Shown here one piece after another: positions 1-11,213 of a DNA stretch of 64,000 nt. Each line of letters begins with the position of its first letter. The first letter of the stretch is position 1. The stretch comes from Endomicrobium sp. Lineage in GTDB: Bacteria > Elusimicrobiota > Endomicrobiia > Endomicrobiales > Endomicrobiaceae. Under the pieces are notes generated by a model. The model made no database searches. It was not told where the DNA came from and saw nothing but the letters and a program-made list of their open reading frames with translations. The translations under genes and the position numbers were made by a program. The stretch covers positions 91,770 through 155,769 of the forward strand of contig JAISHK010000009.1 in assembly GCA_031262585.1 (NCBI GenBank), in the 5' to 3' direction.

Positions 1-680
1 ACAGAAGAATCAACACCACCGGAAAGAGCACACAAAACTTTACTTTTCCCAACTTGTTTTTTAATTTTTTTTATTTCATCAACTATATAAGTTTTTATGA
101 TCCAATCACGCTTTGAATCACATATTTTAAATATAAAATTTTGAAGCATTAGTTTACCACTAACAGAATGCTTCACCTCAGGATGAAATTGAACACCATA
201 TATTTTTTTTGATACATGTTCTATAGCAGCATACGGAGTATTCTCTGATCTTGCAATAACTTTAAAGTTTTTTGGCATTTTTAAAAGCCTATCCTCATGA
301 CTCATCCAAAAAATCTCTTTTGAGTTGATCCCATCAAATAAAAGACTATCACAACTTAAATTGACGCTTGCAATGCCAAACTCTCTATTTTTAGATGAAA
401 CAACTTTACCACCTAAATATTGTGCTATAAGTTGCATACCATAACATATCCCTAAAATAGGAACATTCAATTTCCATATTTTTGAGTCAGGCCAAATAGC
501 TCTTTTGGAATAGACGCTACCATACCCACCCGAAAGAATAATACCTTTTAAATTTTTAAATTCCCCTAAAAAGTCTACTGACTTATCTCCAGGATGTATT
601 TCACAATATACCTTTTCCTCTCTTATTCGTCTTGCAATTAACTGTGTGTACTGTGAACCAAAATCTAATATCAAAATCAT
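1..680 (-). CDS. guaA: GMP synthase (glutamine-hydrolysing), N-terminal part, cut by window edge
   Basis: Converts XMP to GMP with glutamine and ATP, the last step of guanine nucleotide synthesis in the cytosol. The visible 226 residues are the class I glutamine amidotransferase domain: GICYGMQ with the nucleophile Cys79, and QFHPE with His166 and Glu168. They are followed by the start of the ATP pyrophosphatase domain, whose P-loop SGGVDSS (220-226) lies exactly at the window edge. The start ATG at 680-678 has an AGGT-type ribosome site upstream. The gene lies 54 bases downstream of dcd on the same strand, so the two nucleotide genes may be co-transcribed. The frame is open and all visible catalytic residues are present. 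Confidence 0.96.
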   Translation of the reverse strand, partial: MILILDFGSQYTQLIARRIREEKVYCEIHPGDKSVDFLGEFKNLKGIILSGGYGSVYSKRAIWPDSKIWKLNVPILGICYGMQLIAQYLGGKVVSSKNREFGIASVNLSCDSLLFDGINSKEIFWMSHEDRLLKMPKNFKVIARSENTPYAAIEHVSKKIYGVQFHPEVKHSVSGKLMLQNFIFKICDSKRDWIIKTYIVDEIKKIKKQVGKSKVLCALSGGVDSS

Positions 681-734
681 TTCGATTACCTAATTTTTGT
701 ATTTATGCTACTTTTATTTATTTTTTGGATTGTA

Positions 735-1286
735 TCAAATTTTTGCAGAAGTTATAGTTTTTTGTGTTTGATATTTTCCTTTTCTATCAGCGTAAGAAAC
801 TTCACATGGTTCATTTGCACTTAAAAATAATATTTGAGCTATACCTTCATTCGTGTAAATCTTTACAGGCATAGACATGCTATTTGATATTGAAAGTGTA
901 ACATAACCTTCCCATTCAGGTTCAAATGGTGTAATATTTACAAAAATACCACATCTTGCATAAGTAGATTTACCAAATGCTATGGTTATAATATTTCTTG
1001 GCACCTTGAAATATTCTAATGTTTTACCCAAAACTACTGTATTTGGAGGAATTTCTATATATTTCTCAACCTTTATAAATTTAAATAAATTATCTTGTAC
1101 TTGTTTAGGATCAAGAGTTTTAGAAATCTTTTTCATAATCATAAATTCATTAGAAAGTCGTACATCATATCCATAAGAAGATAACCCATAAGAAATTTTT
1201 CCATCTCTTATTTGCTTGGCTTCAAAAGGTTCGATCATATTGTAATTAAGTGACATTTTTTTTATCCATTTATCGTTTTTAACCAT
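735..1286 (-). CDS. dcd: dCTP deaminase
   Basis: Deaminates dCTP to dUTP, feeding dTMP synthesis. The 183-residue product matches the usual Dcd length and pattern: an N-terminal DKWIKKM...MIEPFE segment, SSYGYDVR, GKSTYARCGI, and PFEPEWEG carrying the expected catalytic Glu, then a nucleotide-binding tail with YQTQ. A GTG nine bases further upstream gives a longer frame, but the ATG at 1286 is preferred because AAGGTG lies about 8 bases before it, and it begins MVKNDKW as in homologues. It sits between nrdJ and guaA, all on the minus strand. Confidence 0.95.
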   Translation of the reverse strand: MVKNDKWIKKMSLNYNMIEPFEAKQIRDGKISYGLSSYGYDVRLSNEFMIMKKISKTLDPKQVQDNLFKFIKVEKYIEIPPNTVVLGKTLEYFKVPRNIITIAFGKSTYARCGIFVNITPFEPEWEGYVTLSISNSMSMPVKIYTNEGIAQILFLSANEPCEVSYADRKGKYQTQKTITSAKI

Positions 1287-1495
1287 TTTAATCACCTTAA
1301 ATATTAAATAGGTTCAGAATGACAAAAAATAAGTATTTTCACTCTGAACCTTATAATTACAACTAAAAAACAATTTATTTTGCACTATAATACTTTAATT
1401 TAAACACTTATAAAATATTTTATGAATTCTTATTTCTTTCTATACTTTAATAATATTCAAACCAATTTAAGCTATAAATCGATAATAAAATATTG

Positions 1496-3796
1496 TTAAA
1501 AACACCTTGAATAACCACAATCCCGACAAATTCCACACCCTTCTGAAAAATTCAACATTTCTCCACACTCTGGACATTGTGGACACGCACCTGAAACATT
1601 GGTACACGATTCTGATGTATAATAATTTTCTTGATAATTATGCTCATCAACTTTTTCAACATGATTTATTCGCTCAAAAAGATTTGGAGATGACTTTTCT
1701 TTATCATACGACTCTAAAGCTTTAGCCACTGCATCAGCACAGGACAAAATTAATCCACCCTCTGCAAGCATAGGTGCTGGACATCTTATACCCTTTAACT
1801 GATTCACAATTATATTCTGATTAATTCCAGAACGCAAGGCTAAGGAGACCAAACGGCTCATAGCCTCCGACTGAGACGCAGTACAGCCACCTGACTTTCC
1901 GAGTTGTGTAAATACCTCACATACTCCTTTATTATCTTCATTTACTGTAACATACATTTTACCACAACCCGTATGCATAAGAAGTGTAAAACCCACAGTC
2001 TTAGTAGGTCGAACTCTTGGTTGTGTCTTTTGGCTTTGAACAGATTCTTTTTTTTTGTTTTTTACAAGATTTAAAACCTGCTCATTCCTGCTTCCGTCAC
2101 GATAAACAGTCACTCCCTTACAACCTAGTTTATATGAAAGAAGATATGCTTTTTTAACATCTTCTTTAGTTGCTGTATTAGGAAAATTAACTGTCTTTGA
2201 AACAGCATTATCCGTAAACTTTTGAAAAGCTGCTTGCATTTTTATATGCTCTTCAGGAGAAATATCATGAGAAGTAACAAATACTTTTCTTATATCTTCA
2301 GGAATTTCTTTGAAATCACGTATACTACCTTTTTCAGCTATCCTATCAATAAGCTGAGATGAATAAAACCCTTTTTGTTTTGCAAGCTTTTCAAAGTAAG
2401 GATTTACTTCATACATTTCTTCATAATCTAAACATTGTGCTCTCTTATATACAAGAGCAAAAAGAGGCTCTATTCCTCCTGAAGCTGAAGCTATTATTCC
2501 AATAGTACCAGTAGGAGCAATTGTGGTTGTAGTCGCATTCCTTATAGGCTTAATCTTAGCATATATACTTTTTTTAAAATTTGGGAAGGCTCCCCTTTTC
2601 ATCGCCAGTTCTTCCGAAGCTTCATGAGATTTACGCTGAATAAAACCCATAAGCAGCTCGGCAAGATTTAAAGATTCTTCACAACCATAAGGAACACCTA
2701 AATATAAAAGCAAATCTGCCCAACCCATAACTCCAAGTCCCACTTTTCTATTAGAACAAGTCACTTCATCTATTTTTTTTATAGGATATTTATTCATATC
2801 TATCACATTATCAAGAAAATGAATCGCCAATTTCACAGTTTTTTCCAACTTATTCCAATCAATATTTCCATCTTTTATAAAGTGTCCTAAATTTATTGAG
2901 CCTAGATTACATGATTCATAAGGTAAAAGAGGCTGTTCGCCACAGGGGTTTGTAGATTCTATAATCCCTAATTCAGGAATAGGATTTTTTTCATTTATTC
3001 TATCAATAAAAACTATGCCAGGCTCACCATTTTTCCACGCTTGATCAATTATTTTATCAAAAACATTTTTTGCATTTAATTTACTGACAATTTCACCGTT
3101 TCTTGGATTATAAAGATTATAATATTCATTTCTTTCAAAAGCATCCATAAACTCCTTGGTAACTGCAACAGATATATTGAAATTATTCAAACTTGCATTT
3201 TCATTTTTACATGCTATAAATTCTAAAATATCAGGATGATCTATTCTAAGCATGCCCATATTCGCACCACGTCTTGTCCCGCCTTGTTTTATGGCCTCTG
3301 TAGCAGCATTAAAAACCTGCATAAAAGATATCGGACCAGAAGAAACTCCCGATGTAGTCTTTACTGTATCCTTATTTGGACGAAGTTTTGAAAAAGAAAA
3401 ACCTGTCCCTCCACCTGATTTATGTATGAGGGCTGTATTTTTCAAAGTTTCAAAAATAGAATCCATTGAATCATCTATAGGTAAGACAAAACAAGCGGAA
3501 AGCTGTTGTAAATGTCTTCCTGCATTCATTAAAGTTGGTGAATTAGGTAAAAAATCTAAACGAGACATTAAAAAATAAAATTCTTTTACCAAAGATGCGA
3601 TGTCAGCACTACTATCGTACTTTTTATCAGCCTGAGCAATATTTTCAGCAACTCTATAAAATAGATCCTCAACATTCTCAATGACGCTATTATCCTTATT
3701 CTTCTTTAAATAACGTTTTTGAAGAACAGTAATTGCATTTTTGCTCAGATTTACTTTCTCTTTCAATAAATCCTCTTTAATCACATTTTCTGACAT
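1496..3796 (-). CDS. nrdJ: Adenosylcobalamin-dependent ribonucleotide reductase (class II)
   Basis: Reduces ribonucleotides to deoxyribonucleotides using adenosylcobalamin and needs neither oxygen nor a separate radical subunit. The 766-residue chain has an N-terminal substrate domain (LPNSPTLMNAG, SGGGTGFSFSKLRP), the active-site barrel with STNPCGEQPLLPYESCNLGS, and PTGTIG. Near 600-690 is a C-terminal TSCPD-type domain (GCGKMYVTV, GGCTASQSEA). It ends in a cysteine-rich zinc-ribbon-like tail (CPQCPECGEM, CGICRDCGYSRC) that should carry the redox cysteines. A GGGAAAG motif precedes the ATG at 3796. I saw no cobalamin riboswitch upstream. The enzyme suits an anaerobe and implies a cobalamin supply by synthesis or uptake. 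Confidence 0.96.
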   Translation of the reverse strand: MSENVIKEDLLKEKVNLSKNAITVLQKRYLKKNKDNSVIENVEDLFYRVAENIAQADKKYDSSADIASLVKEFYFLMSRLDFLPNSPTLMNAGRHLQQLSACFVLPIDDSMDSIFETLKNTALIHKSGGGTGFSFSKLRPNKDTVKTTSGVSSGPISFMQVFNAATEAIKQGGTRRGANMGMLRIDHPDILEFIACKNENASLNNFNISVAVTKEFMDAFERNEYYNLYNPRNGEIVSKLNAKNVFDKIIDQAWKNGEPGIVFIDRINEKNPIPELGIIESTNPCGEQPLLPYESCNLGSINLGHFIKDGNIDWNKLEKTVKLAIHFLDNVIDMNKYPIKKIDEVTCSNRKVGLGVMGWADLLLYLGVPYGCEESLNLAELLMGFIQRKSHEASEELAMKRGAFPNFKKSIYAKIKPIRNATTTTIAPTGTIGIIASASGGIEPLFALVYKRAQCLDYEEMYEVNPYFEKLAKQKGFYSSQLIDRIAEKGSIRDFKEIPEDIRKVFVTSHDISPEEHIKMQAAFQKFTDNAVSKTVNFPNTATKEDVKKAYLLSYKLGCKGVTVYRDGSRNEQVLNLVKNKKKESVQSQKTQPRVRPTKTVGFTLLMHTGCGKMYVTVNEDNKGVCEVFTQLGKSGGCTASQSEAMSRLVSLALRSGINQNIIVNQLKGIRCPAPMLAEGGLILSCADAVAKALESYDKEKSSPNLFERINHVEKVDEHNYQENYYTSESCTNVSGACPQCPECGEMLNFSEGCGICRDCGYSRCF

Positions 3797-6700
3797 ATTT
3801 TCTTTCCCATGATTACTTGAGAATCATAAAAAAAATATTTTTTAAAATCTTTCAAAAACAAACCAGTATATCTCTTTCACGACTAAAACATTTTTCTCAT
3901 CACTTTCTGCAGAAGCATGCTCTACAGGACGAAAATCAGTAACTCAATCGTAAGCACCTTCACGAAAAAATATTTCATTAATTTCTCTTTTTTTTATCAA
4001 AAACACAATACGATACAAAACAAACCTGCTGTACCAAATTAATGCTACAATAATACATGTAGATTTGTCAAGGTAATAATATAGCATTATTATCATATAA
4101 CATAATTTAAGATTTTCCATCTCTTTTAGCCTTACATAAAGCTTTGTCAACTTTACTAAACTTCCATGCCTACCTAAAAACATAAAAACTACTGCTACAA
4201 CACTTTGCTCGTTGCAGTTTCTAGTTTAGTTTCTGCAAAAAACGTCTTAAATAACCGAGAAGACTATCTCTTTTTAACCTATCATCATTTCCTCAAAAAG
4301 ATTTATTCTTTTAATAACTAAAAAAATTTGTAAATTAAGAATAGACTCTTTTGCAAAACAGTCATCAGAACCATTTTTTTAATAGTCATTACAATACATT
4401 CTAAAAGTTAATTCTCTATTTTTTAATGACAAATAAATAATACTTATTTTATTAATGTTAAACTCACTATAATTTATAACATTATACTTTCATCTCGATT
4501 TAAAAATTTTAACGAATGTCATATTGAAATAAACCTCTATCGTACAAAACACTCGCTTTGTATAAATTTTATCACATTTCTATAAATTCTTATGCAAAAA
4601 TACTAATTTTCTCATCAAGAAACACAATCCTACGCTTACAATTACATTTATTTGCAAAGAAAATAAACTTTTTATAAACAAGAACAATTCCTCAGTGTAT
4701 TCGTAAATTTTACAAAACTTCTTCACTTCTTGATAAGAGGATAAACTCTACTACTCTTTGAGTGTTTAACTCCTCTTTGATCTTTCATTAAAATAAAGAT
4801 ACATATAAATTCTATTAATTCACCAGTAATTACAAGCTTTTGGAACTGTTAACCCAATGAGAAAACTGCTATAAAAAAATCATTACTTTTATGACTTCGT
4901 AATAGAAATTTATTATCTTTAAAAATATTCTCAATCTTAAAGTAAAAAATACACTTTTCATATAAAAAGTTAAAATATTATTTCTTTAATATTTTAGACT
5001 ATTTTAAAACTTTTTCCTTATTAAAATATCACAATTCTTCAAAAATCTATGCTTTATAGAAATATATTTTACTCTTTATATCTCAAGAATTAAACACATA
5101 CAAATTATAAACAAAATCTCTATCAATATTACCTATATCTTAGATTTTTTCATAAAAATATAATGTTCAAAATATATAATGATAATAACATAAATTAATA
5201 GCACACTACGAATATAAATAATAAAACACTATTATAAAAATTTAAAATAAGATAAAAACTGACTATTGGATAAAATAATAAGTTTACAATCCAAAACAGC
5301 TAAAAAACTTATGTAAGAACAGGAATTAACAGAATTAAAACTACATATAAAGTATCTTTATCTATTTTTCCTTTTAATATATCAAAATCAAAATAACAAC
5401 AATTACAATCCATCCATTTCAAATAAAAAAAATACTTACTAGAAATATAGTTTGCAACTATTTTTTCAGCTCATTTTTCAATTTCCAACTAATAAACTTA
5501 AATTCTTTTATCCAAATATCATCTTTTTTGCAGACCCATGAAACCCATAATCTACATCACTAAAAACTATAAACAAAAAAGCTTTTATTTACGATTCTCT
5601 AATTACTAAAGTTTTGTCGATTTTAATTTAGTAATATTTGTTTTCGATAATGCCTTAGATTTAGATAAAGAAACAACAACATTGTCTAAATTATTTTTTA
5701 AGATAAAAAATGTCTATATCTTTTTCTTTTACTCTTATAAACATAAAATACAATACCATTATTTTTCAAAATTATATTTAAATTTGAATATAATCTTTAA
5801 AATTATGTTAGATATTCCCCGTCTGACACAGAAATGTTTATAGTTTTTGAATCATCATAAACAAAAAAAACAAAACTCTATAAAAATAACTAGTGTTAAT
5901 GTTAAGGCCCCAATGTAATAAGACAGATTAGTTATTTTATTTTCCCAATTCAGCAATAGTTATTTTATATTTTGATATTTTTTTCTAAAAAATCTGCATA
6001 ATGTAAAAAATTGCTGCCATATTTAAACAAAATCTTTAAACCTGAAAGCAAATACCTTGGATTAATTTTTTCGCCTTTAAGTATGTATTAATATAATTTT
6101 GAGAATTTTTAATTTTCCGACAAAACTTTAAGCAATTTTAACGACATCTGAAGAAAATGTTTGAATAATATATTTTAAAATTGATTCTTTATCCTCAACT
6201 TTTTATTTTCTGTTAACATGAAATTATTTCTCCACACTCTAGACAAAATACAAAACTAATTTCGTCTACTATTAAAATTTCCTTAAATTCTGAATTATCT
6301 AAATACTTATTGCCAAAAACAAACTTGCTTTAAATAGATGTTGTTTAATATCATTATTACACTATTATTTTGTCAAATTATACAAAAATTTAATATTATA
6401 AAATTAAAGATATATGTTACGTTTTACTATTTTCTTCAACAAATCATTCCAAACAAAAAGCAATATGAAAAAGCTTCTAAAATAAGGCATTTTAGCGGTT
6501 TTTTCATATTTAATATCCTTATCTTTTTCTTATACTACCAAATATTGAATAATCTCCAATTTTTCCATTTCCTCAAATACCTTCCATTTCTTGTGATACA
6601 AATAAACACAACAAAAGAATTTTGATTCAACATGCCACATTTATACAACTCTCGCAAATTTAAATATACTTTTTTTCTGCTAGTTATATTTATACATCAA

Positions 6701-9311
6701 AACTTTGACTCAAGTATTTCAAAATAAAATTTTCAAACTTTAACATAAAAAATAGGATAACCACCCTTTTATATAATAATATTATCCGATATTTTCTTCA
6801 TACCTATACATTTCAATAAATTTAACTTCGATTTCATTTATATTCTAATTTTCTATATCTATTTTATTATATGTACATATCATATTAAATCTATAAATTA
6901 TATATTACACTGTTTTTTTACACTTTAATAATTTTTAATACTGTAACTATAATTTTTTTACCATTATCTGTTTGAAACATTCCTATTCCAAATACTTGAA
7001 CACTTGGAATTTTCTACAAGCTAACAAAGGCCTATAAATTTATAAAAAGGAAGGCTTATGGATGCATTGAAAGCCTTACCGTAACTCAATTTAAATGATT
7101 TTAGTTTTTATTGTAACAGCAACATATATCAAAGTCTCAATTATTTAAAAACATTAATTTTGAGTCTTTAACACATAATATACAACATTTATGTTATATT
7201 TATTTTTTATAAGATTTTCAACTTTTTTTGGCATGTTCTCAAGAATAAAGATTTTATAATGCTTTGAAATCTTATAGCTACACAATTGTTATTATTAGTT
7301 TTTGGAGATATAATTTTACCTGTACAGATAGTATTCAGAAAAAGTGTCAAATTCACTCCCATTATAACAAACAATCTGAATCAATAATTTTTGATACTCT
7401 TGTCATTTTTGATATAACAAAGAACTTCTGATAAATCTAATATAAAAATTTTATACTTTTTCAACTCTTTCACAATCAATAAGAATTTTATTGAATTAGT
7501 TATTATATCTGTCAATCACTTTATCTAAAGTTACGTACTAGACAAATACTTCTTTATTTGAATTTTTTATCACCTATTCTAATAATAATTAGTACATTCT
7601 TCTAAATTTAATAAATTAAAATGAATTTGTACTTGTTCTACAATCTTTTGTTATGGCTTTATTCTGTAAATTAATAATTTTATTACCAAATACTATTCAA
7701 TTCAATATTTTTTTAAATTATTATAATTGCTTTTAACTGGTCCCAAAAATCATATTTTTAGAAGAGAATATTTCTTAAAAACAATTTCAACACTTCTTCA
7801 CATATCCAACAACATCATCGTTTATTTTAAAATCAACAGTTTCTAAAGCATAGTAATTATTATTCATTTCCTCTTCAATGTACTTTATACACAGTACTTA
7901 ATAATAAAATCGCAAAAAACAAAGTTTAATCTGTTAATTACTACCCTCTTTATGCTAATATTATATTTATAAAACACTTTTTTAATCATGACTTACTTTA
8001 TTGAACTTTTTACAATTGCAAATCTTAATTTTAATGGCTCATAAATCTATACTTTTAAGTTTATATATACCTCCTCTATCAAATGTTTAAATGAAACAAT
8101 GCATTACGGAATGATGCCGTTACAAGTATAAATTACCATTCAAAGTTTCTTAATCTTCATTTCTAGCCACAAAAACATTTTCTCATGATGATTGAAAATA
8201 ATCTTTATTATCAATTATGAATAGAAAATATATTGAAGACGAACCGATTTAATACCTTTATTATAGAAATTATGCAATATAAATATTTCCTCTAAGATCA
8301 GCAGAAATTGGTTCAAATATAAATACAACACATAAAATATAATGTACATTCATCTTTTATCAAAGACAATACAGTTTTATAGTCCCATTATATTCATTTT
8401 ATTTATGCCAATATAAATAAAGACTCCTATTTTTACTTTTATATTTTCTACAGTTATAACAAAATGATTATTATAAATAAGATTTTTAATCAAGTTTTTA
8501 GTATACACGGATATGTATAATTTATGAAGCGAGTTGACACCGTACAAAAACAATAGTTTTGAAAGATCTTTTTATTTCATTGTAAAATTTTTACATATTT
8601 TTTATCGGGAAACAACTTGTACATACTTTAGGTAGACTTATTTTTATTATAGACAACATAAACATTTCATACAATATATCTCAAAATCCTGACTTTATGA
8701 AAATTTTTTTTTCATAAATTTTTGAAAAAATAATGCTGACTATTCAAAATTATTTCATTACATATTCGCTATATATCGTTGTAATAAAGATATCAAAAAA
8801 TCAACTTTAAAACATTCACTCAATAATTTTGAACTGCACTTATCTATGTACTTTTAGATACATAACATCAAAAAGACATGAAGTATAAAGATTTAAAGTA
8901 TCCTGTAAAGAATGTAGTATGAAATAACCACCAACCATCATAAATAAAACAATTTCTATTCTTTTTATTTGAAAGTTGAATTTCAATATTCTATTAACAC
9001 AGAACCGAAGCCTAAAGATTTTCAAAATTTGATATTTAGGAAATTTTTATTTATACTTATAAATATTTAAAATCATGTAACAAAACCGACGATTTTAATC
9101 TTGTTATACTTAGAAAGACTATCGCAAATTTTAATCAACGTGTTGTTATCAACAACCATTAATTGAAAAGACAAAAAATCTTTCTAACGAAATAAACTAA
9201 ATTCTAAATAAAATTCTTTAATGTTTTTATAATAATAAACCGATCACTATTTATTTTTAAACTAATTACATTTATACCTTTGATATGCTAATGTTTAGAA
9301 ACTAATTTTAA
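3797..9311. other. 5.5-kb gene desert with scattered decayed frames
   Basis: No credible intact gene is present. The open frames at 3944-4183 (minus), 6338-6625 (plus) and 8840-9025 (minus) lack ribosome sites and recognisable motifs. On the minus strand, short protein-like pieces appear that need frame changes to join: around 5950-6200 (containing INPRYLLSGLKILFKYGSN), around 9100-9160 (VVDNNTLIKICDSLSKYNK), and 3830-3950 (DFRPVEHASAESDEKN). They look like heavily eroded genes, but I could not assign a family to any. An inverted repeat (AAGGCTT and AAGCCTT) lies near 7050-7080. Confidence 0.6.
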
Positions 9312-9767
9312 TTACTTAAAAGAAATAAGCAAAGGAACCTCGCCACAATCTGGGAACAAATAACAATTAATGCACTCATTCCATATCTTGTGGGGAAGCG
9401 TTTCTTTGGGGATTATAACATAACCAAGTTTTTTAAAAAAATCGGGTTTGAAACTTAATACAAAAATTTTATTTATCCCTAAGAATTTCGCATTGTCTTG
9501 AAGTTTTGTAACTATTTTTTTCCCAATTCCTTGTTTGCTAAACTCTTCTATTATAGCTAAAGCTTTGATTTCCGCCAAGTCCTCCCATGAAACATGCAAC
9601 GCTCCACATCCTATTATTTTATTGTCATTCTCAGCTACGATAAATTCTTGAACATTCTCATATATTGCACTTAAAGATCTATGAAGCATTTCTCTATTAT
9701 TGGCATAATGTTCAACAAGACTGTGTATTTCTTTTACATCTTTAACCTTTGCCGGTCTTATATTCAT
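9312..9767 (-). CDS. Short GNAT-type N-acetylglutamate synthase (amino-acid N-acetyltransferase)
   Basis: Probably acetylates glutamate from acetyl-CoA, the first step of arginine synthesis. The 151 residues are a single GNAT domain: N-terminal IRPAKVKDVKEIHSLV, then the acetyl-CoA loop region (ALAIIEEFSKQGIGKKIV, where QGIGKK is the Q/RxxGxG/A motif). The C-terminal signature LPHKIWNECINCYLFPDC is characteristic of short NAGS proteins that lack the amino-acid-kinase domain of classical ArgA. AGGA precedes the ATG at 9767. It stands alone, but argC occurs at 26.2 kb, which supports a retained arginine pathway. Another small-molecule acetyltransferase role cannot be excluded. Confidence 0.82.
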   Translation of the reverse strand: MNIRPAKVKDVKEIHSLVEHYANNREMLHRSLSAIYENVQEFIVAENDNKIIGCGALHVSWEDLAEIKALAIIEEFSKQGIGKKIVTKLQDNAKFLGINKIFVLSFKPDFFKKLGYVIIPKETLPHKIWNECINCYLFPDCGEVPLLISFK

Positions 9768-10005
9768 CTTATCCTCATTTTATATTAATGCACTATGCAC
9801 AACAACACTTAGCCATGATACGATATTATTGTCTTAATTGTCAATTATTCGCAAAATTCAAATAAATTACTAATAATATTCTCCCTATCCAAATAAAATT
9901 TGTTTATTTATTTAAAGAATTTAGAAATATGCATAATGCAAAAGTTTTATTTGTTTTAATAGTTAATAGTTTATTGAAAATCTGGTATTTATCATAAAAC
10001 TATCT

Positions 10006-10040
10006 CTTAAATGCTAAATGCTTAAATGCTAAATGCTAAA
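10006..10040. repeat. 15-bp tandem repeat upstream of hrcA
   Basis: The 15-base unit cttaaatgctaaatg occurs twice back to back (10006-10020 and 10021-10035) and is followed by a partial third copy (ctaaa). It lies about 35 bases upstream of the -35 box of the hrcA promoter. It could be simple slippage; no function is claimed. Confidence 0.8.
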
Positions 10041-10074
10041 CAATTCATATATATTTACAAAATTCAACAAAAAC

Positions 10075-10103
10075 TTGACTAAACGTAAAGTTAGTGCTAG
10101 AAT
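10075..10103 (+). promoter_or_regulatory. Sigma70-type promoter of the hrcA-grpE-dnaK operon
   Basis: The -35 box TTGACT (10075-10080) and -10 box TAGAAT (10098-10103) are separated by exactly 17 bases. They lie directly upstream of the CIRCE operator, so repressor bound there would cover the transcription start. Confidence 0.8.
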
Positions 10104-10104
10104 A

Positions 10105-10131
10105 TTAGCACTTCGCTATTATGAGTGCTAA
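10105..10131. promoter_or_regulatory. CIRCE operator (HrcA binding site)
   Basis: TTAGCACTT, a 9-base spacer, then GAGTGCTAA. This matches the CIRCE consensus TTAGCACTC-N9-GAGTGCTAA with one mismatch in the left arm. It follows the -10 box immediately and lies 33 bases before the hrcA ATG. It predicts negative autoregulation of hrcA-grpE-dnaK by HrcA, relieved on heat or misfolding stress. No second CIRCE was seen upstream of dnaJ or clpB. Confidence 0.92.
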
Positions 10132-10163
10132 TATATCTTGTTATTGTTTTTAAAGAGGACAAA

Positions 10164-11201
10164 ATGCGTCACGTAGCTTCAGAAATCCTAAAGGAACGGA
10201 AGACCAAAATTTTAAGTGCTATTATTCACCAATATATTAAAACTGGCAAACCTGTCGGATCAAATATATTAATAGAAAAATATAATATTTCTCTTTCACC
10301 AGCTGCAGTCAGAAATTTAATGGCAAATTTAGAAGAAGAAGGATATCTTACACATCCACATACTTCTGCGGGAAGAATTCCTACGGACAAAGGTTATAGA
10401 ACTTATGTAAATAACCTTGTAAAGTTACAGAGCTTTGCTGTAGAAGAAGAAGGGAGAATAAAAAAAGAGTATGAACAAAAACATAATGAAATTGAGACTA
10501 TTCTTTCTGAAACTTCACGCATTTTATCAGGTCTTTCTCAATACACTGGTTTTGTCATGGCTCCTAAAGCTCAATATGATGGCATAAAAAATATTGAATT
10601 GGTGCAAATTACAAAGCATCAATTATTAATTATTTTACTCACTAACAGTGGATTGATAAAACATAAAAAAATTGATGCTTTTCTCACACAAACTCAACTT
10701 GTTCATCTCAGAGATTTTTTAAACAAATCATTAAGAGGAATATCTGTTGCTCAGGCAAACAAAGAAATTATATCGCACATAATAAATTTTAAACAACATG
10801 AAGAAGAATTTCTAAGAATTGCAGAAAAAATAAGCGACGTTTTTTACGATATACAAGATGATATTTACATAGATGGTACGTCAAATGTGGTAGAATTACC
10901 TAATTTCAATGATTTTGAATCACTAAAATCACTTATAAAATTTAATGAGAATAAAGAAAAATTTATAAAAATAATAAATAAAGATTTCAATAGCAATGGA
11001 ATAAATGTAAAAATTGGTTCTGAAAATATGCTTGATGAACTTAAAGATTTAACTATAATAACAACCGTTTACAAGAATGGAGAGCAGGCCGTCGGAATTT
11101 TAGGTATTATCGGACCAAAACGTATGGAATACCAAAAGATGATGTCGCTTGTAAGTCATGTTTCTGAAATGTTAAATAAATTTTTTAAAGACAAAAAATA
11201 A
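10164..11201 (+). CDS. hrcA: Heat-inducible transcription repressor HrcA
   Basis: Represses class I heat-shock genes by binding CIRCE. The 345-residue protein starts with a winged helix (SEILKERKTKILSAIIHQYI, SPAAVRNLMANLEEEGYL, TSAGRIPTDKGYR), followed by the GAF-like regulatory domain with conserved IVQI/ELVQI and C-terminal IIGPKRMEYQK. A longer frame opens at a GTG inside the CIRCE element (10125). The ATG at 10164 is chosen because AAAGAGGA lies just upstream and the product then begins like known HrcA proteins. It is the first gene of an operon with grpE and dnaK. Confidence 0.96.
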   Translation: MRHVASEILKERKTKILSAIIHQYIKTGKPVGSNILIEKYNISLSPAAVRNLMANLEEEGYLTHPHTSAGRIPTDKGYRTYVNNLVKLQSFAVEEEGRIKKEYEQKHNEIETILSETSRILSGLSQYTGFVMAPKAQYDGIKNIELVQITKHQLLIILLTNSGLIKHKKIDAFLTQTQLVHLRDFLNKSLRGISVAQANKEIISHIINFKQHEEEFLRIAEKISDVFYDIQDDIYIDGTSNVVELPNFNDFESLKSLIKFNENKEKFIKIINKDFNSNGINVKIGSENMLDELKDLTIITTVYKNGEQAVGILGIIGPKRMEYQKMMSLVSHVSEMLNKFFKDKK

Positions 11202-11213
11202 TTGGAGGCAAAG

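Noticed and set aside
3797..4000. Cobalamin riboswitch upstream of the B12-dependent nrdJ
   Set aside because: I looked for the conserved B12-box and a folded leader and found neither in the 200 bases before the gene.
3944..4183. 79-codon minus-strand frame upstream of nrdJ
   Set aside because: It has no start signal and no recognisable domain. It may be part of a decayed gene but cannot be supported as a CDS.
6338..6625. 95-codon plus-strand frame in the first desert
   Set aside because: It is almost entirely Phe, Ile, Leu, Lys and Asn, as expected from translating A/T-rich noise, with no ribosome site. Protein-like signals nearby are on the other strand.
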